From Ramlibacter sp. (GTDB lineage: Bacteria > Pseudomonadota > Gammaproteobacteria > Burkholderiales > Burkholderiaceae_C), in the NCBI GenBank assembly GCA_025351615.1, contig JANXVP010000474.1:1-5395 (forward strand): a DNA stretch of 5,395 nucleotides, in the 5' to 3' direction. Below the pieces are notes generated by a model. The model ran no database searches. It saw only the letters and a program-made list of their open reading frames with translations, and had not been told where the DNA came from. Positions 1 through 5,395 of the stretch are shown here, piece after piece (position 1 is the stretch's first letter; every line of letters starts with the position of its first letter). The position numbers were made by a program, and so were the translations under genes.

Positions 1-548
1 AGGACGGCCAGTACCAGCACTTCAAGGCGATTGCCGAAGCGACCGGCGAGCTGCCGATCGTGCTGTACAACGTGCCCGGCCGAAGCGTGGCGGACATGGC
101 GCACGACACCGTGCTGCGGCTGGCCGAAGTGCCCGGCATCGTCGGGATCAAGGAAGCAACCGGCGACATCGAGCGGGCGCAATGGCTGATCCGCGACGTG
201 CCCGCCGGCTTCTCGGTCTATTCCGGCGATGACCCGACCGCCGTGGCCCTGATGCTGTGCGGCGGCCAGGGCAACGTCAGCGTGACCGCCAATCTCGCGC
301 CGCGGCTGATGCACGAGCTTTGCGTCGCCGCTGTCGCCGGCGACACGGCGAAGGCGATGGCGATCCAGTTGCGATTGATGCCGCTGCACAAGCACCTGTT
401 CGTCGAGGCCAATCCGATTCCCCTGAAGTGGGCGATGGCCCGCATGGGCCTGTGCGGCCCGGCGATCCGCCTGCCCATGACTCCCCTGACGCCAGCGAGC
501 ATGCCGGTCGTTGAAGCAGCCTTGCGTGCGTGCGGCCTGCTCGCGTGA
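1..548 (+). CDS. dapA: 4-hydroxy-tetrahydrodipicolinate synthase, 3' part (5' end outside window)
   Basis: DapA condenses pyruvate with aspartate semialdehyde in the cytoplasm, the first committed step to diaminopimelate and lysine. The reading frame is open from position 3 and ends at TGA 546-548, giving 181 visible residues. The YNVPGR motif holds the catalytic tyrosine (codon 66-68, equivalent to Tyr133 of the E. coli enzyme). GIKEATGD holds the Schiff-base lysine (codon 150-152). They are followed by YSGDD and a [11 protein letters not shown] segment typical of the TIM-barrel core, and then by the C-terminal helical domain with NPIPLKWA. If Tyr aligns with residue 133, about 111 residues are missing upstream and the full length would be near 292, the usual size. 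The GTG at 60 is an internal valine codon, not a start. The end is intact. bamC follows after 36 bases, the same dapA-bamC order as in E. coli. A related pyruvate-dependent aldolase is possible in principle, but the motif set fits DapA well. Confidence 0.95.
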   Translation, partial: DGQYQHFKAIAEATGELPIVLYNVPGRSVADMAHDTVLRLAEVPGIVGIKEATGDIERAQWLIRDVPAGFSVYSGDDPTAVALMLCGGQGNVSVTANLAPRLMHELCVAAVAGDTAKAMAIQLRLMPLHKHLFVEANPIPLKWAMARMGLCGPAIRLPMTPLTPASMPVVEAALRACGLLA

Positions 549-573
549 GCGCACCCTGAATTGATCCATCCTG

Positions 574-578
574 AAGGA
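574..578 (+). promoter_or_regulatory. Ribosome-binding site that decides the bamC start
   Basis: The sequence AAGGA lies 6 bases upstream of the TTG at 585. The other in-frame TTG at 561 has no purine-rich sequence in front of it. This favours 585 as the start and yields a standard lipoprotein signal peptide. Confidence 0.7.
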
Positions 579-584
579 CCTGAA

Positions 585-1664
585 TTGAAGCAATTTGCAA
601 AACTCGCGCTGTTGACGCTGTGCGCCGCACTGGCTGCCTGCTCGGCGCTCGAGGGCGAAAAAATCAACTACAAGAGCGCGGGCAGGGGCGTCTCGCTCGA
701 AATCCCGCCCGACCTCACGCAACTGTCGCGCGACTCGCGCTATGTGGTCCCCGGTGGAGCAGTCACCGCCAGCAGTTTCCAGGTCGGCCAGGCCGCGCCC
801 GGTGTTCCGACCGCTGCCAACACCATGGGCGACGTGCGCATCGAACGGGCCGGCAACCAGCGCTGGCTGGTGGTGAACCGGCCGGCCGACCAGCTGTGGT
901 CGCCCGTGCGCGAGTTCTGGCAGGAAAACGGTTTCCTGCTGACGCTGGACGAGTCCAGCCTGGGCATCATGGAAACAGACTGGGCCGAAAACCGCGCCAA
1001 ACTGCCGCAGGACTTCATCCGCGCCACGCTTGGCAAACTGGTGGACTCGGTCTATTCCACGTCCGAGCGGGACCGCTTCCGCACCCGGCTGGAGCGCAAT
1101 CCGGCCGGCGGGACCGAGATCTACGTCAGCCACCGCGGCATGGTCGAGGTTTACAACAACGCAGCCAAGGACCAGACCGTCTGGCAGCCGCGAGCGACCG
1201 ACCCCGAGCTGGAAGCCGAATTCCTGCGCCGCCTGATGGTCAGGCTCGGCGTGCCGCAGGAACAGTCGAAGGCGCTGGTCGCCACGGGCGCCGCCAAGCC
1301 GACGTCGCGCGTTTCGAGCGTGGACAACGCACCGGTGGTGCTGATCGACGAAGGCTTCGACCGCGCCTGGCGCCGGGTCGGCCTGGCGCTGGACCGCACC
1401 GGCTTCACCGTTGAAGACCGCGATCGCAGCCAGGGCACCTACTTCGTCCGCTATGTCGAACCGAATGCGGACCGCAAGGAAAAGGGCTTCCTGGGCAAAC
1501 TGTTCAGCCGCGACGACGCCGCTGTGGCACCGCTGAAATACCGGATCAATCTGAAGAGCCAGGGTGAGTCGACCACGGTGTCGGTGCTCAATGCGACCGG
1601 CGCCCCCGAGAGCTCGGCCAACGCTCAGCGGATCGTCCAGGTGATCGCGGACGACCTGAAGTAA
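585..1664 (+). CDS. bamC: Outer membrane assembly lipoprotein BamC (NlpB/DapX family)
   Basis: BamC is a lipoprotein of the BAM complex, which folds beta-barrel proteins into the outer membrane. From TTG 585 the protein has 359 residues, close to the E. coli length of 344. It opens with MKQ, a hydrophobic stretch and a LAAC lipobox with Cys19 (codon 639-641). Residue +2 is Ser, so there is no Asp inner-membrane retention signal. A flexible N-terminal segment follows with LEIPPDL at residues 38-44, matching the conserved part that in E. coli BamC packs on BamD. Two helix-grip domains follow at about residues 82-220 and 249-359; the second contains FDRAWRRVGLALDRTGF and an SQGTYFVRYV strand. 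An in-frame TTG at 561 would add eight residues (MIHPEGPE) before the signal peptide; I reject it because it lacks a ribosome-binding site. The gene sits 36 bases after dapA and abuts the next gene, so all three are probably co-transcribed. Family call is firm; the exact start is less so. Confidence 0.9.
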   Translation: MKQFAKLALLTLCAALAACSALEGEKINYKSAGRGVSLEIPPDLTQLSRDSRYVVPGGAVTASSFQVGQAAPGVPTAANTMGDVRIERAGNQRWLVVNRPADQLWSPVREFWQENGFLLTLDESSLGIMETDWAENRAKLPQDFIRATLGKLVDSVYSTSERDRFRTRLERNPAGGTEIYVSHRGMVEVYNNAAKDQTVWQPRATDPELEAEFLRRLMVRLGVPQEQSKALVATGAAKPTSRVSSVDNAPVVLIDEGFDRAWRRVGLALDRTGFTVEDRDRSQGTYFVRYVEPNADRKEKGFLGKLFSRDDAAVAPLKYRINLKSQGESTTVSVLNATGAPESSANAQRIVQVIADDLK

Positions 1665-2441
1665 ATGCTTCGTTTCAAGAGCCTGGGCAGCGGCAGTTCA
1701 GGCAACGCCACCGTCGTCCAGGCGCGCAACGGAACGGGTACCACCCACCTGCTGGTCGACTGCGGCCTGGGCCTGCCCCAACTGGACAAGCGGCTGCGGC
1801 AGGCGGGCATGTTGGCCGACCAGGTCGACGCAATCTTCATCACCCACGAACACGGCGACCATATCGGCTGCGCGCGCCAGCTTGCGCTGCGCGAGCGTAT
1901 TCCCGTGTACATGAGCCATGGCACCTACGCCGCGATCGGCGAGCCCGACTTCGATGGCTTGCTGCGCATCGCCTGCGACTCGCAGTGGTTTGAGGTCGGT
2001 GCGCTGCAGGTGCGCCCATTTACCGTGCCGCACGACGCGCGCGAGCCTTTGCAGCTGACCTGCAGTGACGGAGCGGCGCGGCTGGGCCTGCTCACCGACC
2101 TGGGGCATGCGACCGCGCACGTGCTGGAGCAGCTGGCGGGCTGCGAATCGCTGCTGCTCGAATGCAACCATGACCCGCAAATGCTGGCAAGCGGCAGCTA
2201 TCCGCCTTTCCTGAAACGCCGGGTGGGCGGGGCCTGGGGGCATCTGGCCAACGAGGCGGCGGCGGCCATCGCACTCGCGGTGCAACCGCGCGGGTTGAAG
2301 CAGGTGGTGGCTGCGCATCTGAGCGAGCAGAACAACCGGCCCGATGTCGTACGCCAGGTGCTGTCAGCCGCACTCGGGTGCGGCGAGGCCGACATCCTCG
2401 TGGCCGATGGTCCGACCGGATGCGGCTGGCTGGCTGCCTGA
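1665..2441 (+). CDS. MBL-fold metallo-hydrolase, YycJ/WalJ-like
   Basis: This 258-residue protein belongs to the metallo-beta-lactamase superfamily, most like the YycJ/WalJ group. The N-terminus (LRFKSLGSGSSGN) is the family signature and fixes the start at ATG 1665. VDCG at 31-34 is followed by the metal-binding motif H61-E-H63-G-D65-H66. Further family features are VPHDAREP, the TDLG segment, an ECNHDPQML segment, GHLANEAAAA and HLSEQNN near the C-terminus. No signal peptide or membrane segment is visible, so it should be cytoplasmic, with two bound metal ions. Members have been linked to cell-wall regulation in Firmicutes (beside walRK) and to nuclease or DNA-repair activity, but the substrate in proteobacteria is not settled, so I give no symbol. 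The start codon follows the bamC stop directly, with no good ribosome-binding site (only GAAG at 1658-1661, too close), which points to translational coupling with bamC. Confidence 0.9.
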   Translation: MLRFKSLGSGSSGNATVVQARNGTGTTHLLVDCGLGLPQLDKRLRQAGMLADQVDAIFITHEHGDHIGCARQLALRERIPVYMSHGTYAAIGEPDFDGLLRIACDSQWFEVGALQVRPFTVPHDAREPLQLTCSDGAARLGLLTDLGHATAHVLEQLAGCESLLLECNHDPQMLASGSYPPFLKRRVGGAWGHLANEAAAAIALAVQPRGLKQVVAAHLSEQNNRPDVVRQVLSAALGCGEADILVADGPTGCGWLAA

Positions 2442-2474
2442 CGCTGCACCGGCGTGTCTCAGGCGGTGAGCGTC
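2440..2474. terminator. Possible bidirectional hairpin between converging genes
   Basis: An imperfect inverted repeat spans the junction of the two converging units. GACGCT (2440-2445) and CACC (2447-2450) can pair with GGTG (2465-2468) and AGCGTC (2469-2474). This gives ten base pairs with one bulged G (2446) and a 14-base loop. It overlaps the hydrolase stop codon and the last codons of cheB. No T-run follows on either strand, so it is not a classical intrinsic terminator. It could slow polymerase or protect 3' ends, or be chance in GC-rich DNA. Confidence 0.3.
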
Positions 2475-3487
2475 GCCAGGCGCTGCGCCATGTCACCGAG
2501 CGCCAGCACTTCGCGCACCCCGCCCAGGGCGATCGCCTGCCTCGGCATCCCGAACACCACGCTCGTGGCTTCGTCCTGCGCAATGGTGTGGGCGCCCGAT
2601 TTTTTCATCTCCAGCATCGCCTCGGCGCCGTCCGCGCCCATGCCCGTGAGCATCACGCCGATGGCGCGCGAGCCGGCGACCCGCGCGATGGACCGGAACA
2701 GCGGATCCACCGAAGGCCGGTGGCGATTGACCGGCGGTTCGTCGGTCAATCGCAGCTGGTACCCGCCGAGACGGCGCGCGATTGACAGGTGCCTGCCGCC
2801 GGGCGCGATGTAGGCCATGCCGTGGCACGCAGGCTGGCCGTCTTCTGCTTCGCTGACACCGATCTGGCAGATCGAATCGAGACGCTTCGCGAAGGTCTCG
2901 GTGAATCCCGGGGGCATGTGTTGCGCGATCAGGATCGGAGGCATCCGAACCGGCAGGTTGACCAGGATTTCGCGCAAGGCTTCGACGCCGCCCGTGGAGG
3001 CGCCGATGCCGATCACGCAATCGGTCCCCGCGGGACCCGGCGCACGCACGGCCCGGGGCACGGCGCGCACGGGCGACTGCGGCCTGTGACGCACCACGCG
3101 CGAGAGGCCCGCAGCGCGAATCTTCTCGGCGATTTCATGGACGCTCGCTTCGAGTTCGGCCAGGCTGGCGGGCTTGGCGAAAAAATCGACCGCACCGAGC
3201 TCCAGTGCACGCAACGTGATGTCCGCGCCTTGCCGCGTGAGCGACGAAATCATGATCACCGGCAGCGGCCGTACCGACATCAGCTTGGCGAGGAAGTCGA
3301 GGCCGTTCATGCGAGGCATCTCGACATCGAGCGTGATGACGTCCGGCGCTTTCTGCCGGATCCGGTCGATCGCCAGGACCGGATCGGCTGCGACGGCCAC
3401 CAGTTCCATGTCCGGTTGCGAAGCGACCACGCGGCCCAGGAAGGCGCGCATCACTGCGGAATCGTCGATGACCAGGACCTTGATCAT
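2459..3487 (-). CDS. cheB: Chemotaxis response regulator protein-glutamate methylesterase/glutamine deamidase CheB
   Basis: CheB removes methyl groups from receptor glutamates, and deamidates receptor glutamines, when phosphorylated by CheA. It thereby opposes CheR and resets receptor sensitivity. The protein has 342 residues, near the usual 350. An N-terminal receiver domain (about 1-120) shows the acidic pair D8-D9, phosphoacceptor D54 in TLDVEMP, S81-S82 and K105 in the FFAKP motif. A linker rich in Arg, Pro and Ala (about 128-155) leads to the esterase domain. That domain has the full catalytic triad: S164 in GIGASTGG, H190 in AQHMPPGFT and D286 in TGMGADGA. These match the numbering of the Salmonella enzyme. 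The start ATG (3487-3485) overlaps the cheD stop as ATGA, with AGGA four bases upstream, so translation is probably coupled to cheD. It is the last gene of the visible chemotaxis operon. No cheY or cheZ follows here, and the next gene runs toward it from the opposite strand. Confidence 0.97.
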   Translation of the reverse strand: MIKVLVIDDSAVMRAFLGRVVASQPDMELVAVAADPVLAIDRIRQKAPDVITLDVEMPRMNGLDFLAKLMSVRPLPVIMISSLTRQGADITLRALELGAVDFFAKPASLAELEASVHEIAEKIRAAGLSRVVRHRPQSPVRAVPRAVRAPGPAGTDCVIGIGASTGGVEALREILVNLPVRMPPILIAQHMPPGFTETFAKRLDSICQIGVSEAEDGQPACHGMAYIAPGGRHLSIARRLGGYQLRLTDEPPVNRHRPSVDPLFRSIARVAGSRAIGVMLTGMGADGAEAMLEMKKSGAHTIAQDEATSVVFGMPRQAIALGGVREVLALGDMAQRLATLTA

Positions 3488-4089
3488 CGTGTCCTGGCGA
3501 AGATTTCGACTTCGCCGCCGCCGGGGGTCTGGTCCAGCTTCGACATGTATTCGCGCTCACGCCGCTGCACCGTGTCGTTGGGAAGAATGTGAAGCTTTTT
3601 CAGTTGCACCTTGCCGGTCTGCGGAAAGAAATGCAGCTTGCGGGCATAGACATCGAGCAGGTCGTGCGCCACCACGGGAATGCATTCGGTCGCCAGAAAC
3701 TCCAGCACGAACTGGCAGTTCTTGGCGCCGACGTCGAGCGATCCGAAGCCCTGCAGCACGCGCCCGCCACCGAAAACCTTGGCAACCATGCGACGGCGGT
3801 CGGCGCCGAGATGGATCATCTCGTTGATCAGGACTTCCATTGCGTAGACGCCGAAGCGCGCCGAGGCCTTGACCGGCGATGCGAAAGCGTCGGTGTCCCC
3901 CGGCAGCATGAAGTGGTTCATCCCGCCGATGCGCTGGGCGGGATCCCACAGGCAGGTGGAGACACAGGATCCCAGCACGGTGGTGATCGCGGCGTCTCCC
4001 GTCGCGGCGTAATACTGGCCGGGGAGAATCTTGACCGCCTCGATCTGGAAATCCCGGTCGAAGTAGCGGATCGGGACGGAGCCTTCCAT
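3484..4089 (-). CDS. cheD: Chemoreceptor glutamine deamidase CheD
   Basis: CheD hydrolyses specific glutamine side chains of chemoreceptors to glutamate, creating methylation sites; in some species it also interacts with CheC. The protein has 201 residues. The conserved core reads TVLGSCVSTCLWD followed by GGMNHFMLP, giving a putative catalytic triad of C42, H59 and T36. The spacing equals that of the Thermotoga enzyme (Cys27, His44, Thr21). A KVFGGGRV segment, conserved in the family, lies near residues 104-111. The C-terminal tail (about 175-201) is polar and charged. The gene starts 11 bases after cheR with no clear ribosome-binding site, so it probably depends on ribosomes finishing cheR. 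It ends in an ATGA overlap with cheB. No cheC is visible in the window. All active-site residues are intact. Confidence 0.96.
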   Translation of the reverse strand: MEGSVPIRYFDRDFQIEAVKILPGQYYAATGDAAITTVLGSCVSTCLWDPAQRIGGMNHFMLPGDTDAFASPVKASARFGVYAMEVLINEMIHLGADRRRMVAKVFGGGRVLQGFGSLDVGAKNCQFVLEFLATECIPVVAHDLLDVYARKLHFFPQTGKVQLKKLHILPNDTVQRREREYMSKLDQTPGGGEVEIFARTR

Positions 4090-4100
4090 GAACAGCCGGC

Positions 4101-4976
4101 CTAAAAGGTCACGCGTTCATAGGCCGTCCGGCCGCAGGAGCGGAAAGCCGGATGGCCCGCCGGAAAGCTTTCGGCATGGCCGACCATCAGCAGGCCGCCG
4201 GGCAACAGCATGTCGGCAAAGCGCCCGGCCAGCCGCTTTTGATCGTCGCGGTCGAAATAGATGACTACATTGCGGCAGAAAATCGCATCGAATCGCTCCT
4301 GCGCCGGCCAGGCCGGCGACTGCAGATTCAGCTGCGAAAAACGTGTCATCGCACGCAGCTCGGGCCGAATGCTGACCCAGCCCGCGTTCGCGCCGGTCCC
4401 GAGCAGGAAATGCTTTTTCAGCCGCTCCGGCTGCAGACCCACGACCCGTTCGTCGCGATACACTCCGCCGCTGGCGGTGGCAAGGACTTCGGAGTCGATG
4501 TCGCTGGCCCGGACATCGCCCGCGCAGCCGGCCTCACGCAGCACCATCGCAATCGACCACGCCTCTTCTCCAGTAGAGCAGGCACTGCTCCAGACCCGCA
4601 TCGGCGCCAGTCCCTTGCGAGCCCGCGCGGCAGCCTTGGCCGCCAGCAGTTCGAAATGATGGGGCTCGCGAAAAAATGCGGTGAGGTTGGTGGTCAGCGC
4701 GTTGACGAATGCCTGCCGCTCCGATGCGGTGTCCGCCTGCACCAGCTCGAGGTAGGCGCCAAAGCTGTCGACCCCGTGGGCCCGCAGCCGCCGCAATAAC
4801 CGGTTGTAGACCATGTTGCGCTTTTGCGCACTGAGCTTGATGCCCGCGTATTCGCTGATCAGGTGGCGCACCAGGGTGAAATCGCGGTCGGCCAGCAGCA
4901 CCGATGCTTCCGCGTGGGTGTGGCTGTGCAGGCTGGCCGGGACGGATGAAACTGCTGCGGAGGTCCGAAACTGCAC
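4101..4976 (-). CDS. cheR: Chemotaxis protein-glutamate O-methyltransferase CheR
   Basis: CheR transfers methyl groups from S-adenosylmethionine to receptor glutamates and is the constitutive arm of adaptation. The protein has 291 residues (family about 285). After a 25-residue non-conserved leader containing HSHTH (17-21) comes the all-helical N-terminal domain (about 30-95). It carries EYAGIKLSAQKR and the basic NRLLRRLR stretch. Then follow TTNLTAFFREPHHFE (95-109), the SAM-binding WSSACSTGEEAWS (129-141), ASDID (157-161, with D159 as the likely ribose-contacting acid), CRNVVIYFD (234-242) and a GHAES segment near the C-terminus. The start is GTG (4976-4974), directly after the TAG stop of the upstream receptor gene. 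It is supported by AAGGA seven bases upstream (minus strand of 4984-4988). cheD follows after 11 bases. Confidence 0.97.
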   Translation of the reverse strand: MQFRTSAAVSSVPASLHSHTHAEASVLLADRDFTLVRHLISEYAGIKLSAQKRNMVYNRLLRRLRAHGVDSFGAYLELVQADTASERQAFVNALTTNLTAFFREPHHFELLAAKAAARARKGLAPMRVWSSACSTGEEAWSIAMVLREAGCAGDVRASDIDSEVLATASGGVYRDERVVGLQPERLKKHFLLGTGANAGWVSIRPELRAMTRFSQLNLQSPAWPAQERFDAIFCRNVVIYFDRDDQKRLAGRFADMLLPGGLLMVGHAESFPAGHPAFRSCGRTAYERVTF

Positions 4977-5395
4977 CTAGAATTCCTTCCACTCACCGTT
5001 GCTGGCCGATGCATGGGCCTGCGGCCGGCCGAACGCTGCTGCGTATGCGCGGGGGAGCGTCGCGGCAGGCCGGACCTTGATCGGATTAGGCTTTGGCGCG
5101 GCCGTCCGCACTGCGGCGATGGACGGTGCATCCGAAATGCGTTCGACGTCCAGCCTGAAGCGCGACACCATGTCGAGCAAAGACTTGGCCTGGTCTTTCA
5201 TCGATTCTGTTGCGGCGGTGGCTTCTTCCACCAGCGATGCGTTTTGCTGCACCGCCTGGTCCATCTGGGTGACTGCGGTGTTGACCTGTTCGATGCCCGC
5301 GCTCTGCTCCTGGCTGGCCGCGGCGATCTCCGCGATCAGGTCGGTCACCTGCTTGACCGAGCTGACGATCTCCTCCATGGTCTTGCCCGCCGCAT
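4977..5395 (-). CDS. Methyl-accepting chemotaxis protein, C-terminal part (5' end outside window)
   Basis: This is the last 138 or so residues of a chemoreceptor; the sensory region, HAMP domain and signalling hairpin tip lie beyond the window edge. The frame stays open to position 5395 and reads DAAGKTMEEIV if the first partial codon is Asp. The visible part is the descending helix of the cytoplasmic coiled coil, including the family stretch from EIAAASQEQS through GIEQVN to VTQMDQAVQQN. ASLVEEATAA (5240-5211) is a full consensus methylation site with the Glu pair at 5228-5223. The helix ends near VSRFRL. An Ala/Pro-rich flexible linker of about 50 residues leads to the C-terminal GEWKEF. 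Its last five residues match the NWETF-type docking pentapeptide for CheR and CheB. The TAG stop (4979-4977) abuts the cheR GTG. Tar/Tsr-like receptors are the closest type, but ligand and subtype cannot be judged without the N-terminus. Confidence 0.95.
   Translation of the reverse strand, partial: AAGKTMEEIVSSVKQVTDLIAEIAAASQEQSAGIEQVNTAVTQMDQAVQQNASLVEEATAATESMKDQAKSLLDMVSRFRLDVERISDAPSIAAVRTAAPKPNPIKVRPAATLPRAYAAAFGRPQAHASASNGEWKEF
4984..4988 (-). promoter_or_regulatory. cheR ribosome-binding site inside the receptor gene's last codons
   Basis: On the minus strand AAGGA sits seven bases before the GTG start of cheR. It lies entirely within the codons for Lys-Glu of the receptor's C-terminal EWKEF. 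It supports the GTG as the true start and implies tightly linked translation of receptor and methyltransferase. Confidence 0.75.

Noticed and set aside
60..548. A complete short protein starting at GTG 60
   Set aside because: The same frame is open upstream to position 3 and encodes conserved DapA sequence, so GTG 60 is an internal valine codon of a gene cut by the window edge.
561..584. bamC starting at the TTG at 561 (eight extra residues)
   Set aside because: There is no ribosome-binding site before it, and it puts an acidic, proline-containing leader before an otherwise standard lipoprotein signal. The TTG at 585 has AAGGA six bases upstream.
620..1414. 264-residue open frame in another plus-strand frame inside bamC
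   Set aside because: It is extremely rich in Arg, Gly and Pro, typical of an out-of-frame reading of GC-rich coding sequence. bamC explains the region.
1698..2318. 206-residue open frame on the minus strand
   Set aside because: It is antisense to the MBL-fold hydrolase and has low-complexity Arg/Gln/Ala composition with no family motifs.
2789..3592. 267-residue open frame on the plus strand
   Set aside because: It lies antisense to cheB and the end of cheD, both with complete catalytic motifs. Its translation is rich in Arg, Asp and His with no recognisable domain, as expected for a GC-rich shadow frame.
4152..4799. 215-residue open frame on the plus strand
   Set aside because: It is antisense to cheR, whose SAM-binding and helical motifs are intact. 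There is no domain or ribosome-binding site to support it.
5373..5378. Receptor gene starting at ATG 5378-5376
   Set aside because: The frame continues upstream to the window edge with family-typical AAGKT before the Met. The Met is internal to the signalling helix.
1..5395. tRNA, rRNA, CRISPR, insertion sequence, prophage or defence system
   Set aside because: Almost every base is assigned to recognisable housekeeping or chemotaxis genes. I saw no regular repeat arrays, terminal inverted repeats, tRNA-like folds or transposase motifs.

Overview
The window comes from a GC-rich, Gram-negative proteobacterium, most likely a betaproteobacterium of the Burkholderiales type. Three things point there. 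The dapA-bamC pair requires an outer membrane. A YycJ/WalJ-like metallo-hydrolase follows bamC. A chemotaxis block ordered mcp-cheR-cheD-cheB is typical of motile Betaproteobacteria. The class assignment is inferred from gene order and protein character, not from a database match.

Layout: two gene sets converge head-on near position 2450. On the left, reading rightward, are the 3' part of dapA (1-548), bamC (best start 585, end 1664) and an MBL-fold hydrolase (1665-2441). Gaps are 36 and 0 bases, so they look like one transcription unit. On the right, reading leftward from the window edge, are the 3' end of a methyl-accepting chemotaxis protein gene (5395-4977), cheR (4976-4101), cheD (4089-3484) and cheB (3487-2459). 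These are packed with a stop-to-start abutment (TAG then GTG), an 11-base gap and an ATGA overlap, so they also look like one operon. Its promoter lies outside the window. All key catalytic residues of CheR, CheD and CheB are present.

Function: the left unit is about the cell envelope. DapA makes a lysine/diaminopimelate precursor, BamC is a lipoprotein of the outer-membrane beta-barrel assembly machine, and the hydrolase is of unknown substrate. The right unit is a complete receptor-adaptation set. CheR methylates receptors, CheB demethylates or deamidates them when phosphorylated, and CheD deamidates them. The receptor encoded just upstream carries a consensus methylation site and ends in EWKEF, a CheR/CheB docking pentapeptide of the NWETF type.

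Coding density is very high. There is no stretch over 300 bases without a gene, and I see no RNA gene, CRISPR array, insertion sequence or phage element. I do not see a novel defence or mobile system. The points worth a second look are fine-scale: the docking tail whose codons double as the cheR ribosome-binding site, possible RNA structure over the cheD start, a short repeat that duplicates the bamC TTG start, and an imperfect hairpin at the convergent junction.
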